The position numbers and the translations under genes are program-made. From Bradyrhizobium manausense (GTDB lineage Bacteria; Pseudomonadota; Alphaproteobacteria; Rhizobiales; Xanthobacteraceae): 64,000 nt of DNA. A model generated the notes under the pieces. It saw only the letters and a program-made list of their open reading frames with translations. It searched no databases and was not told the DNA's origin. Positions 17,451-26,480 of this stretch are shown one piece after another. The stretch's first letter is position 1. Each line of letters begins with the position of its first letter. The stretch is from NCBI RefSeq assembly GCF_018131105.1, contig NZ_JAFCJI010000002.1:1054001-1118000 (forward strand), written 5' to 3'.

Positions 17451-18281
17451 CTAGTGCCGGAACGGATAGGCAAGCTGGCCGGGAAATTCCTTCGGCATGG
17501 TCGCTTCGTCCTTGCCGTAGTCCTGCGGAAGTTCACCCTTCGGCATACGGAAGGTCCCGAACAGCACGTCCCAGATCGGAAAGGTACCGGCGAAATTGGT
17601 GTCGCCGCCCTCTTCAAGCGACGTGTGGTGCCAGCGGTGGAACACCGGCGTCGCCAGCAGATACCGGAACGGTCCGAAGGTCCAGTTCAGGTTGGCGTGC
17701 ACGAAGGCGGAATGGAAGGTCGTGAACGGTCCGACCCAGATCATCACGTTGGGCGAAATGCCGGCCATCAGCAGCACGACGTCGACACCGATGGTGCCGA
17801 GCATCAGGTTCACCGGATGGAAGCGGGCCGCCGAGATCCAGCTGATCTCCTCCGAGGAGTGATGGATCGCATGGTACTTCCAGAACCCGCCGCCATGAAA
17901 CAGCCGGTGCAGCCAGTACAGCATGAAGTCGGCCAGGACCAGGAACAGCACGCCCTGCACCCAGAGCGGCAGTTGCGACAGCGGGCCGTGGCCGTTGTCG
18001 TAGAAGGCGATCAGCTCGTCGGCATCGTGGATGTTGAAGACGAAGCCGGCGGTGACGATCAACAGTCCGATCCGCATGGTCCGGGCGAACACCGGAACGA
18101 AGAACCAGTAGCAGATGTCGGTCACGATCTCCCGCTTGCGCCACCACGACGGACCGGGATTGCAGGCCCAGAAATACTCGAGCACGGTGAACACGACCGC
18201 GAGCATGAAGGTGACAGGAACCACCTTCTCGATGGTCTCACCCAGCATCAGGGCGACTTGCATGGGCAGGCTCGACATCAT
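17451..18281 (-). CDS. Sterol desaturase / fatty acid hydroxylase family membrane enzyme
   Basis: A 276-residue integral membrane di-iron enzyme of the fatty acid hydroxylase superfamily. The His clusters are intact: HRLFH, HAIHHSSEE and HRWHHT, within four or more hydrophobic segments. Members hydroxylate or desaturate lipids such as sterols, hopanoids, carotenoids or fatty acids; the substrate cannot be told from sequence. It lies inside the Tad pilus region, on the minus strand, back-to-back with the flp pilin gene. No functional link to the pilus is established. Confidence 0.88.
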   Translation of the reverse strand: MMSSLPMQVALMLGETIEKVVPVTFMLAVVFTVLEYFWACNPGPSWWRKREIVTDICYWFFVPVFARTMRIGLLIVTAGFVFNIHDADELIAFYDNGHGPLSQLPLWVQGVLFLVLADFMLYWLHRLFHGGGFWKYHAIHHSSEEISWISAARFHPVNLMLGTIGVDVVLLMAGISPNVMIWVGPFTTFHSAFVHANLNWTFGPFRYLLATPVFHRWHHTSLEEGGDTNFAGTFPIWDVLFGTFRMPKGELPQDYGKDEATMPKEFPGQLAYPFRH

Positions 18282-18533
18282 CGCTTCTCTTCCAGGCTAC
18301 TGATCTCTTCCAGACCTACTCCGCGAAATTTAAGGGAGGGTGAAGTTGACGCCGGGTTCGGAACTGAACCGAATTGCAATAGCCCTCTTAAGGCGAAATT
18401 CACTCTGGCCAAAAGCATCGCCTGACGCGCGCGTTTGACCGATCGAATTAACCCCGCCGAAAGAGCTCGGCTCACATGGTCAATGCGTCAAGACAGCGCC
18501 GAACGGCGACCTCACCCAGATGGAGTTTAGTTC

Positions 18534-18698
18534 ATGAAGAACCTGATTGCCCGTTTCGCCAAGGATGAATCCGGCGCTACCGCCATCGAATACGGCCTGA
18601 TCGCCGCCGGCATCGCGCTGGCCATCATCACCGTCGTCAACAACCTCGGCACCACGCTGAACACCAAGTTCGGTTCGATCAGCTCCTCGCTGAAGTAA
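18534..18698 (+). CDS. Flp/Fap major pilin
   Basis: A 54-residue type IVb prepilin. The short leader MKNLIARFAKDESG precedes the processing site, followed by the conserved ATAIEYGLIAAGIALAI helix with the Glu and Tyr of Flp pilins, then a short tail. CpaA (19033) is the expected prepilin peptidase. TGGAG lies upstream of the ATG. A strong terminator follows at 18723-18750, as expected for a highly expressed single pilin gene. Confidence 0.94.
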   Translation: MKNLIARFAKDESGATAIEYGLIAAGIALAIITVVNNLGTTLNTKFGSISSSLK

Positions 18699-18722
18699 GC
18701 CGGCCGACCAACGATGGCAAAA

Positions 18723-18750
18723 GCCCCGGACCTCCGGGGCCTTTGTTTTT
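18723..18750 (+). terminator. Rho-independent terminator after the flp pilin gene
   Basis: GCCCCGGA, loop CC, TCCGGGGC, then CTTTGTTTTT. The stem is perfect over eight bases and has a T-run, 24 bases after the pilin stop. Confidence 0.9.
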
Positions 18751-18769
18751 CTGGCGTGTGCGAGTTCCA

Positions 18770-18916
18770 GTGGTGTTGCGTAAGCACAGATCCGATGCCG
18801 CGGTCGCGGCGAACGAGGCGGACACGGCGCGCATCGACGCGTCGGCCTATTGGGTCTGCCTTGCGCTGCTGCTCGCGATGATCACGCTCGCGACGCGCAT
18901 CGCCAGCATGTGGTGA
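18770..18916 (+). CDS. Small single-pass membrane protein between flp and cpaA
   Basis: A 48-residue open frame starting GTG-GTG-TTG at 18770-18778 and ending TGA at 18916. It has a polar N-half (LRKHRSDAAVAANEADTAR) and one hydrophobic segment (YWVCLALLLAMITLATRIA). The composition looks like a small membrane protein and the frame lies between the pilin terminator and cpaA, in the same direction. No clear ribosome binding site is seen and no family is recognised, so it may be spurious. Confidence 0.45.
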   Translation: MVLRKHRSDAAVAANEADTARIDASAYWVCLALLLAMITLATRIASMW

Positions 18917-19032
18917 GATCGCCGCCACCCGGTTCCGAAGCTGCCGCGGCCGTTGTCGGTTTGTTTAGCACTGACCGCTAGCATGCGCCGACGCCCCGAT
19001 CCGGCAACAGACCCAGGCTTCAAGACGCAGCC

Positions 19033-19557
19033 ATGATCCTCGACCTCGCGCGCCTTCTGCTCTTCCCGGCCCTGATGGCGTTCGCAGCCGCGAGCGATCT
19101 CTTCACCATGACGATTTCGAACCGCGTCTCGCTGGCGCTGGTCGCAGGCTTTTTCGTGCTCGCCTTTGCCGGTGGCATGGCACCTTACGAGGTGCTGAGC
19201 CATGTCGGCGCCGGTGCGTTGATCCTCGTCGTGGCCTTCACCTGCTTTGCGATGGGCTGGATGGGCGGCGGAGACGCCAAGGTCGCAGCGTCCGTGGCGC
19301 TCTGGTTCGGCTTCGCCCAATTGATGGACTTCCTGCTCTACGCCTCGCTGTTCGGCGGAGCGCTGACGCTGCTCCTGCTGCAGTTCCGGCAATGGCCGTT
19401 GCCTTTCGGGCTTGCCGGCCAGGCCTGGCTCGCACGGCTGCACGCCAAGGAGAGCGGCATTCCCTACGGCATCGCGCTCGCGCTTGGCGCGTTGATAATC
19501 TACCCCGAGACCGAATGGGTGAAGGCGATCGACCTCACTCACCTCGCGCTGCGCTGA
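19033..19557 (+). CDS. cpaA: Prepilin peptidase CpaA/TadV
   Basis: A 174-residue A24-family aspartic protease of the inner membrane that cleaves the Flp leader. The two catalytic aspartates are seen in AAASDLFTM (about residue 22) and in the GMGWMGGGDAK region (GGGDAK), with about five hydrophobic segments. It is followed by cpaB after 127 bases and belongs to the Tad assembly set. Confidence 0.93.
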   Translation: MILDLARLLLFPALMAFAAASDLFTMTISNRVSLALVAGFFVLAFAGGMAPYEVLSHVGAGALILVVAFTCFAMGWMGGGDAKVAASVALWFGFAQLMDFLLYASLFGGALTLLLLQFRQWPLPFGLAGQAWLARLHAKESGIPYGIALALGALIIYPETEWVKAIDLTHLALR

Positions 19558-19684
19558 ACGCCCCGGATAAACCCGGCGTTAAGGCGATTTAGATACGCCT
19601 CATTAACCATGCTTTGACGAATAGCTGGTCAACTGCCGATTACGGCGGCGGCAGCGTCGCGGCGTTCTGTGGAAAGTGAAGCGT

Positions 19685-20482
19685 ATGAATAGGGCACGCA
19701 TAGTCGTCCTGACGGTCGCCATCTGCGCCGGCGGTATCGCCGCGTACCTGGCGAGCAGCTCGGACTCTGCGCCGCCTCCGGCGGCTCCAGTCGCGCAGCT
19801 TCCCACTACCGACGTTCTGGTCGCCAAGAACGACATCGGCCTCGGCCAGACCGTGAAGCCGGAAGACGTGCAGTGGCAGACCTGGCCGACCGCGACCGCC
19901 AGCTCCACCTTCATCCGCCGCAACGAGCGCCCCGATGGCGCAACCCAGGTCACCGGCTCGATCGCCCGCGCTCCCTTCATCCAGGGTGAGCCGATCCGCG
20001 ACCAGAAGCTGGTCAAGGCCGACGGCTCCGGCTTCATGGCCGCGATCCTGCCGAGCGGCATGCGCGCCATCTCCACCGAAATCTCGCCGGAAACCGGCGC
20101 CGGCGGCTTCATCCTGCCGAACGACCGCGTCGACGTGATTCTCACGCGCCGCCTCAAGAACCCCGATCAGAGCTCCGGCGCTCCTGACATCGTCAAGTCC
20201 GAGATCCTCCTGGTCAATGTCCGCGTGCTGGCCATCGACCAGGCTCCGAAGGAGAAGGAAGGCCAGAACTCGGTGATCGGCAAGACCGTGACCCTGGAGC
20301 TCAATCCCGCACAGACCCAAGTGCTCTCTTCGGGTCGCCAGGCCGGAACGCTGTCGCTGGCGCTGCGCAGCATCGCCGACGTCAAGATGAGCGAGATCAC
20401 GCTCGATGACTCCGCGCAGAAGCGTGAGGGCGTTTCGATCATTCGCTACGGCATTCAAAGCCAGGCGGCGAAGGCACAATGA
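19685..20482 (+). CDS. cpaB: Flp pilus assembly protein CpaB/RcpC
   Basis: A 265-residue periplasmic protein anchored by an N-terminal helix (ARIVVLTVAICAGGIAAYLA). It has an SAF-like domain (TTDVLVAKNDIGLGQTVKPEDVQWQ region) and the RcpC signature MRAISTEISPETGAGGFILP with NDRVDVILTRR. The ATG at 19685 with GGAAAG upstream is preferred to a GTG at 19676. The stop overlaps the cpaC start by four bases (ATGA). Confidence 0.93.
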   Translation: MNRARIVVLTVAICAGGIAAYLASSSDSAPPPAAPVAQLPTTDVLVAKNDIGLGQTVKPEDVQWQTWPTATASSTFIRRNERPDGATQVTGSIARAPFIQGEPIRDQKLVKADGSGFMAAILPSGMRAISTEISPETGAGGFILPNDRVDVILTRRLKNPDQSSGAPDIVKSEILLVNVRVLAIDQAPKEKEGQNSVIGKTVTLELNPAQTQVLSSGRQAGTLSLALRSIADVKMSEITLDDSAQKREGVSIIRYGIQSQAAKAQ

Positions 20483-21972
20483 GGACAGTCGATATGAAAT
20501 GCAGGGCAGATCTGGCGACGATGCGGACCTCGACGGTTCGTGCCCTGTCGTTCTCGGCCGCTCTCGCGCTGACACTCAACCCGGCGCTGACGCCCGTGAT
20601 CGCCGCGGACTACCGTCCCGCAGCGCCGCCGGTTGCAACCGACGGCCAGATGAATGCGCGCTTCCTCTCGCTCGGCATCGGCAAGTCGATCGTGATCGAC
20701 CTGCCGCGCGACATCAAGGACGTGCTCGTCGCCGATCCCAAGATCGCCAATGCCGTGGTGCGCTCGTCCCAGCGCGCCTATATCATCGGTGCTGCCGTCG
20801 GCCAGACCAACATCGTGTTCTTCGATTCCGCCGGTCAGCAGATCGCTGCCTATGACATCGCGGTCAAGCGCGACCTCAACGGCGTGCGCGCGGCGCTGAA
20901 GCAGATTTTGCCAAATTCCGACATCCAGATCGACGGTCTCGGCGACGGCGTCGTCCTGAGCGGCACCGCGGCCAACCCGGTCGAAGCGCAGCAGGCCAAC
21001 GATCTCGCGGTTCGCCTTGCCGGCGGCGCCGACAAGGTCGTGAACTCGATCGTGGTCCGCGGCCGCGACCAGGTCATGCTGAAGGTGACGGTCGCGGAAG
21101 TCGCGCGCAACATCGTCAAGCAGCTCGGCATCGACCTGTCGGCGAACCTCAACTACGGCACCTCGGTGGTGAGCTTCACCAACTCGAACCCGTTCACCGC
21201 CTACGGCCGCAACCTCGTCGACGGCAACAATCTGACCACCAAGTTCGGCGCGACACCGTCGGTGCAGGCGACCCTGCGCGCGATGGAGACGGCGGGCGTG
21301 GTGCGCACGCTGGCCGAACCGAACCTGACCGCGATCTCCGGTGAATCCGCGACCTTCATCGCCGGCGGCGAATTTCCGGTGCCGGCGGGCTATGCCTGCG
21401 ATCCCACCACCCACGTCTGTACCACCCAGATCAGCTTCAAGAAGTTCGGCATTTCGTTGAATTTCACGCCGGTGGTGCTGTCCGAAGGCAAGATCAGCCT
21501 TCGGGTAATGACCGAGGTGTCGGAGCTCTCCAACGACAACGCGATCACGCTGTCGCAGGCGGTGACCTCGAGCTCGGTCAACTCGCTGACCGTGCCCTCG
21601 ATCAAGACCCGCCGCGCCGAGACGTCGCTGGAAATTCCCTCCGGCGGCGCGATGGCGATGGCCGGCCTGATCCAGCAGCAGACCAAGCAGGCGATCAGCG
21701 GGTTGCCGGGCCTGATGCAGCTGCCGATTCTCGGCTCGCTGTTCCGCAGCCGCGACTTCGTCAACAACACGACCGAGCTCGTCGTGATCGTGACGCCTTA
21801 CATCGTGCGCGCAGCTGCGCCAAAGGACCTGTCGCGGCCGGATGACGGCTTCGCGGCACCTGCAGATCCGCAGGCCCAGCTGATCGGCAACGTCAACCGC
21901 ATCTATGGCGTGCCGGGCCGGACCGAACCGGCAAAGAACTACCGCGGCACCTACGGCTTCATCACCGACTGA
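20479..21972 (+). CDS. cpaC: Outer-membrane secretin CpaC/RcpA
   Basis: A 497-residue type II/IV secretin that forms the pilus exit channel. It has a signal peptide (ALSFSAALALTLNPALTPVIAA), an N-domain (GKSIVIDLPRDIKDVLVADP), a BON-type domain, and the secretin core ending in VPSIKTRRAETSLEIPSGG and LPILGSLFRSRDFVNNTTEL. Translation is coupled to cpaB by a 4-base overlap. An internal ATG at 20494 is an alternative start. Confidence 0.95.
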   Translation: MRTVDMKCRADLATMRTSTVRALSFSAALALTLNPALTPVIAADYRPAAPPVATDGQMNARFLSLGIGKSIVIDLPRDIKDVLVADPKIANAVVRSSQRAYIIGAAVGQTNIVFFDSAGQQIAAYDIAVKRDLNGVRAALKQILPNSDIQIDGLGDGVVLSGTAANPVEAQQANDLAVRLAGGADKVVNSIVVRGRDQVMLKVTVAEVARNIVKQLGIDLSANLNYGTSVVSFTNSNPFTAYGRNLVDGNNLTTKFGATPSVQATLRAMETAGVVRTLAEPNLTAISGESATFIAGGEFPVPAGYACDPTTHVCTTQISFKKFGISLNFTPVVLSEGKISLRVMTEVSELSNDNAITLSQAVTSSSVNSLTVPSIKTRRAETSLEIPSGGAMAMAGLIQQQTKQAISGLPGLMQLPILGSLFRSRDFVNNTTELVVIVTPYIVRAAAPKDLSRPDDGFAAPADPQAQLIGNVNRIYGVPGRTEPAKNYRGTYGFITD

Positions 21973-21992
21973 CGTGGAACGGGGACATAGTT

Positions 21993-22727
21993 ATGATCAC
22001 AGCACGACCCCAGACCCGCTACCGCGCCGCCGTCCTCGGTAGCGCGCTCGTCGGTATCGCGCTTGCGCTCGGCGGCTGCCAGCACGACGAAGTGGCGACG
22101 GCTTCCATTCCCGACGATTACAAGCAACGTCATCCGATCGCGATCGAGGAACAGAATCGCTCGATCGTCGTGTTCGTCGGCCACGCCCGCGGCGGCCTGA
22201 CCGCCGCCCAACGCGCCGACGTGATGGGCTTGGCTTCGACCTGGCTGCACGAGGGCACCGGCGCCATCCATATCGACGTGCCCGCGGGAACGCCCAATGC
22301 GCGTCCGGTTGCGGAAACCATGCGCGAGATTCAGGCGATGCTGGCGGCGGCGGGCGTTCCCCCGCGCGGCATCATCTCTCGCCCCTACCAGCCGGAAGAC
22401 AAACGCTTCCTGCCGCCGATCCGGATGACCTATTCCAGGATCGCTGCGGTCGCGGGCCCCTGCGGCCTGTGGCCGGAGGATCTTGGCCCCTCGATCAAGA
22501 ACAAGAGCTGGTTCGAGAACAAGGACTATTACAACTTCGGCTGTTCCTATCAGCGCAACATGGCAGCCATGGTCGACAATCCGTCGGACCTCGAGCAGCC
22601 GCGGCCTGAAACCCCCAGCTACATGGCGCGGCGCGTCACCGCCTTCGAGAAATATCGCAAGGGGCAGACGACGACCACCAGCTATCCCGAGGCCGACAAG
22701 GCCAAACTCAGCGACACCGGCAAATGA
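21993..22727 (+). CDS. cpaD: CpaD pilus lipoprotein
   Basis: A 244-residue lipoprotein with lipobox LALGGC near residue 29. The CpaD segments IVVFVGHARGGLTAAQRADV, CGLWPEDLGP and NFGCSYQRNMAAMVDNPSDL are characteristic. CpaD is an outer-membrane accessory thought to help secretin CpaC. The start follows GGGGAC; the stop overlaps the cpaE start by four bases. Confidence 0.93.
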   Translation: MITARPQTRYRAAVLGSALVGIALALGGCQHDEVATASIPDDYKQRHPIAIEEQNRSIVVFVGHARGGLTAAQRADVMGLASTWLHEGTGAIHIDVPAGTPNARPVAETMREIQAMLAAAGVPPRGIISRPYQPEDKRFLPPIRMTYSRIAAVAGPCGLWPEDLGPSIKNKSWFENKDYYNFGCSYQRNMAAMVDNPSDLEQPRPETPSYMARRVTAFEKYRKGQTTTTSYPEADKAKLSDTGK

Positions 22728-23992
22728 TCAACTACGCGCGCCAGACTCAGGAAGAGCAGCCGGAGGCCATGCCGCCGCCGGCCGAGGAGCATATTGCGCC
22801 CGCGCCGCGTGTTTCGGTCCAGGCCTTCTGCGAAACCGTGGAGACCGCCGCCGCCGTGCAATCGGCCGGCGAGGATCGCCGCCTCGGCAAAGCCCATCTG
22901 AAGATCCAGATGGGCGGCATGTCGGCTGCGATCGAAGCTTATCGCTCGGCGCCCACGCCGAACGTGATCGTGCTCGAGAGCGACGCCCGCAACGACCTGC
23001 TTGCCGGCCTCGACCAGCTCGCCACCGTTTGCGACGCCGGCACCCGCGTGGTCGTGATCGGCCGCATCAACGACGTCATGCTCTATCGCGAGCTGGTGCG
23101 CCGCGGCGTCAGCGACTACGTGCTCGCTCCGGTCGGCGCGATCGACGTCGTGCGCTCGATCTGCAACCTGTTCTCGGCGCCGGAAGCCAAGGCGGTCGGC
23201 CGCATCATCGCGGTGGTCGGCGCCAAGGGCGGCGTTGGCGCCTCCACCATCTCCCACAACGTCGCCTGGGCGATCGCGCGGGACCTCGCGATGGACGCCG
23301 TGGTCGCCGATCTCGATCTCGCCTTCGGCACCGCCGGGCTCGACTACAACCAGGACCCGCCGCAGGGCATCGCGGACGCCGTGTTCTCGCCCGACCGGGT
23401 CGACACCGCCTTCATCGACCGTCTGCTGTCGAAATGCACCGACCATCTCAGCCTGCTGGCTGCACCGGCGACGCTCGACCGGGTCTATGATTTCGGCACC
23501 GATGCCTTCGACGCCGTGTTCGACACGCTGCGCTCGACGATGCCCTGCATCGTGCTCGACATTCCCCACCAATGGTCGGGCTGGACCAAGCGCGCTTTGA
23601 TTGGAGCCGACGATATCCTGATCGTGGCGGCGCCGGATCTCGCCAATCTGCGCAATACCAAGAACCTGTTCGATCTCCTGAAGGCCGCGCGTCCCAACGA
23701 CCGTCCGCCGCTGTACTGCCTGAACCAGGTCGGCGTTCCAAAGCGGCCGGAGATCGCCGCCACCGAATTCGCCAAGGCAATCGAGAGCCAGCCGGTCGTC
23801 TCGATCCCGTTCGAGCCGCAGATCTTCGGCGCGGCCGCCAACAACGGCCAGATGATCGCGGAGATCTCCGCCAACCACAAGTCGATCGAGATGTTCCTCC
23901 AGATCGCCCAGCGCCTGACCGGGCGCAGCGAGACGAAGAAGCAAAAGTCGTCCTTGCTTTCACCGCTGATTGAGAAGTTGCGGGGAAAATAG
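22724..23992 (+). CDS. cpaE: CpaE/TadZ pilus localisation ATPase
   Basis: A 422-residue MinD/ParA-like ATPase with an N-terminal receiver-like domain (residues of about 30-140) that lacks a full phospho-acceptor set. The deviant Walker A is VVGAKGGVGASTISHN, followed by AVVADLDLAFGTAGLDYNQD. CpaE/TadZ places the Tad machine at the cell pole. It overlaps cpaD by four bases and is followed by cpaF after 21 bases. Confidence 0.93.
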   Translation: MINYARQTQEEQPEAMPPPAEEHIAPAPRVSVQAFCETVETAAAVQSAGEDRRLGKAHLKIQMGGMSAAIEAYRSAPTPNVIVLESDARNDLLAGLDQLATVCDAGTRVVVIGRINDVMLYRELVRRGVSDYVLAPVGAIDVVRSICNLFSAPEAKAVGRIIAVVGAKGGVGASTISHNVAWAIARDLAMDAVVADLDLAFGTAGLDYNQDPPQGIADAVFSPDRVDTAFIDRLLSKCTDHLSLLAAPATLDRVYDFGTDAFDAVFDTLRSTMPCIVLDIPHQWSGWTKRALIGADDILIVAAPDLANLRNTKNLFDLLKAARPNDRPPLYCLNQVGVPKRPEIAATEFAKAIESQPVVSIPFEPQIFGAAANNGQMIAEISANHKSIEMFLQIAQRLTGRSETKKQKSSLLSPLIEKLRGK

Positions 23993-24013
23993 GTCGCCGC
24001 ATGGAGTTGTTAA

Positions 24014-25477
24014 GTGTTCGGTAAGCGTAGCGGAACAGACACCGATACTCGGGCTCCCAAGCCCGGCGCCGTGTCGCCAGAGCCTGCCTCGGCTCCGGCG
24101 CCGACGGTGTCGCGCGCGCCGCCCCCGCCGGCCGTCGCCTCCCCGCCGCTCGCTCCCTCCCGGCCCCCTCCGGCCATGGAGAGCCGCCGCTCGGACAATT
24201 ATTACGAGGTCAAGGCGACCATCTTCGGTGCGCTGATCGAGGCCATCGACCTCGCCCAGCTCGCCAAGCTCGATTCCGAGTCCGCGCGCGAGGAAATCCG
24301 CGACATCGTCAACGAGATCATCGCGATCAAGAATATCGTGATGTCGATCGCCGAGCAGGAAGAGCTGCTCGACGACATCTGCAACGACGTGCTCGGCTAC
24401 GGCCCGCTCGAGCCGCTTCTGGCCCGCGACGACATCGCCGACATCATGGTGAACGGCGCCGGCACGGTCTTCATCGAAGTCAGCGGCAAGATCCAGCGCA
24501 CCGGAATACGGTTCCGCGACAATCAGCAACTGCTCAACATCTGCCAACGCATCGTCAGCCAGGTCGGCCGGCGCGTCGACGAATCCTCGCCGATCTGCGA
24601 CGCGCGCCTCGCCGACGGCTCCCGCGTCAATGCCATCGTGCCGCCGCTCGCGATCGACGGTCCCGCACTCACCATTCGTAAGTTCAAGAAGGACAAGCTG
24701 ACGCTGGATCAGCTGGTCAAGTTCGGCGCAATCTCGCCGGAAGGCGCGGAGATCCTCCAGATCATCGGACGCGTCCGCTGCAACGTGCTGATCTCCGGTG
24801 GTACGGGTTCGGGCAAGACGACCCTGCTGAACTGCCTGACCAACTATATCGAACATGACGAGCGCGTCATCACCTGCGAGGACGCCGCCGAGCTTCAGCT
24901 CCAGCAGCCCCACGTGGTGCGTCTCGAAACCCGCCCGCCCAACATCGAAGGCGAAGGCCAGGTCACGATGCGCGAACTGGTGCGCAACTGCCTGCGTATG
25001 CGCCCCGAACGCATCATCGTCGGCGAAGTCCGCGGCCCGGAGGCCTTCGACCTCCTCCAGGCCATGAACACCGGCCATGACGGTTCGATGGGAACGCTGC
25101 ACGCCAACAATCCCCGCGAAGCGCTGTCGCGCTGCGAATCCATGATCACGATGGGCGGCTTTTCCCTTCCTTCGCGAACAATCCGCGAGATGATCTGCGC
25201 CTCGATCGACGTCATCGTCCAGGCCGCGCGCCTGCGCGACGGCTCGCGCCGCATCACCCACATCACCGAGGTGATGGGCATGGAAGGCGACACGATCATT
25301 ACCCAGGACGTCTTCCTCTACGACCTGGTCGGTGAGGACGCCAACGGCAAGATCATCGGCAAGCACCGCTCGACCGGCATCGGCCGCCCGAAATTCTGGG
25401 AACGCGCTCGCTACTACGGCGAAGAGAAGCGTCTTGCCGCTGCGCTCGACGCCGCGGAATCGACACCGAAGACGTGA
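24014..25477 (+). CDS. cpaF: Tad secretion ATPase CpaF/TadA
   Basis: A 487-residue bifunctional assembly and retraction ATPase of the Tad system. After a Pro/Ala-rich N-terminus (residues 10-55), it has the PilT/VirB11 core: Walker A ISGGTGSGKTTLLNCL, the Asp box with ERVITCEDAAELQL, Walker B region PERIIVGEVRGPEA and the His box GTLHANNPREAL. The start is GTG at 24014 with GGAG seven bases upstream. Confidence 0.96.
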   Translation: MFGKRSGTDTDTRAPKPGAVSPEPASAPAPTVSRAPPPPAVASPPLAPSRPPPAMESRRSDNYYEVKATIFGALIEAIDLAQLAKLDSESAREEIRDIVNEIIAIKNIVMSIAEQEELLDDICNDVLGYGPLEPLLARDDIADIMVNGAGTVFIEVSGKIQRTGIRFRDNQQLLNICQRIVSQVGRRVDESSPICDARLADGSRVNAIVPPLAIDGPALTIRKFKKDKLTLDQLVKFGAISPEGAEILQIIGRVRCNVLISGGTGSGKTTLLNCLTNYIEHDERVITCEDAAELQLQQPHVVRLETRPPNIEGEGQVTMRELVRNCLRMRPERIIVGEVRGPEAFDLLQAMNTGHDGSMGTLHANNPREALSRCESMITMGGFSLPSRTIREMICASIDVIVQAARLRDGSRRITHITEVMGMEGDTIITQDVFLYDLVGEDANGKIIGKHRSTGIGRPKFWERARYYGEEKRLAAALDAAESTPKT

Positions 25478-25493
25478 GCAGGTCGGCGCAACC

Positions 25494-26471
25494 ATGAACA
25501 TTCAGGTCCTCGCCCTCGCTTTCCTCGCCACCGCAGCGGTCGGCGGCATCGCCTGGGTCTTCCTCTATCCGCTGCTATCCGGCGAACGGAAAGCCGAGAG
25601 TCGCCGCGCCTCGATCGGACGCGCCGATGCGCCCTCGACCAAGCAGGCCGAGAAGAGCCAGCGATCGCGCCGCGAGCAGGTCGAGAGCTCGCTCAAGGAT
25701 CTCGAGGCGAGGCGCGCGCAGGAGAAGAGCGTTCCGCTCAACGTCCGCTTGTCGCAGGCCGGGCTCGACTGGACGCCGCAGAAATTCTGGATCGCGTCCG
25801 GCGTCGTGGCCGGCGTGTTCTTCTTTGGCGCGCTGCTTGGCGGCGGCGGCCTGCTCGGCGCGGCTGGTCTCGCCTTTGCCGGCGGCCTCGGCCTGCCGCG
25901 CTGGGCGCTGGGCTTCCTGAAGAAACGTCGCGAAAACAAGTTCCTGAAAGCGCTGCCGGACGCCGTCGACGTCATCGTCCGCGGCATCAAGGCGGGCCTG
26001 CCGCTGTTCGAATCCATCAAGGTCGTCGCAGCCGACGCGCCGGAGCCGCTGCGCAGCGAGTTCCTCCAGATCATCGAGACGCAGGCCATCGGCATGCCGC
26101 TCGGCGAGGCCTGCTCGCGGCTCTACGATCGCATGCCGCTGCCGGAGGCCAATTTCTTCGGCATCGTGGTGTCGATCCAGCAGAAATCGGGCGGCAACCT
26201 CTCCGAAGCGCTGGGCAACCTCTCCAAAGTGCTGCGCGACCGCAAGAAGATGAAGGAAAAGATCCAGGCGATGTCGATGGAAGCCAAGGCCTCGGCCGGC
26301 ATCATCGGCTCGCTGCCGCCGATCGTCATGTTCCTCGTCTACCTGACGACGCCCGGCTACATCTCGCTGCTGTGGACCCATCCCACCGGCCAGCTCATGC
26401 TGGTTGGCTGCGTCGTCTGGATGTCGATCGGCATCATGGTGATGAAGAAGATGATCAACTTCGATTTTTGA
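25494..26471 (+). CDS. tadB: Tad inner-membrane platform protein TadB
   Basis: A 325-residue GspF-like platform protein. An N-terminal helix (VLALAFLATAAVGGIAWVFLY) is followed by a charged linker, two more helices and the T2SSF domain with LPDAVDVIVRGIKAGLPLFES, SIQQKSGGNLSEALGNLSKVL and a C-terminal pair of helices. The ATG at 25494 is preferred to an in-frame start inside cpaF. It pairs with TadC nine bases downstream. Confidence 0.94.
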   Translation: MNIQVLALAFLATAAVGGIAWVFLYPLLSGERKAESRRASIGRADAPSTKQAEKSQRSRREQVESSLKDLEARRAQEKSVPLNVRLSQAGLDWTPQKFWIASGVVAGVFFFGALLGGGGLLGAAGLAFAGGLGLPRWALGFLKKRRENKFLKALPDAVDVIVRGIKAGLPLFESIKVVAADAPEPLRSEFLQIIETQAIGMPLGEACSRLYDRMPLPEANFFGIVVSIQQKSGGNLSEALGNLSKVLRDRKKMKEKIQAMSMEAKASAGIIGSLPPIVMFLVYLTTPGYISLLWTHPTGQLMLVGCVVWMSIGIMVMKKMINFDF

Positions 26472-26480
26472 TGGTGCCGT

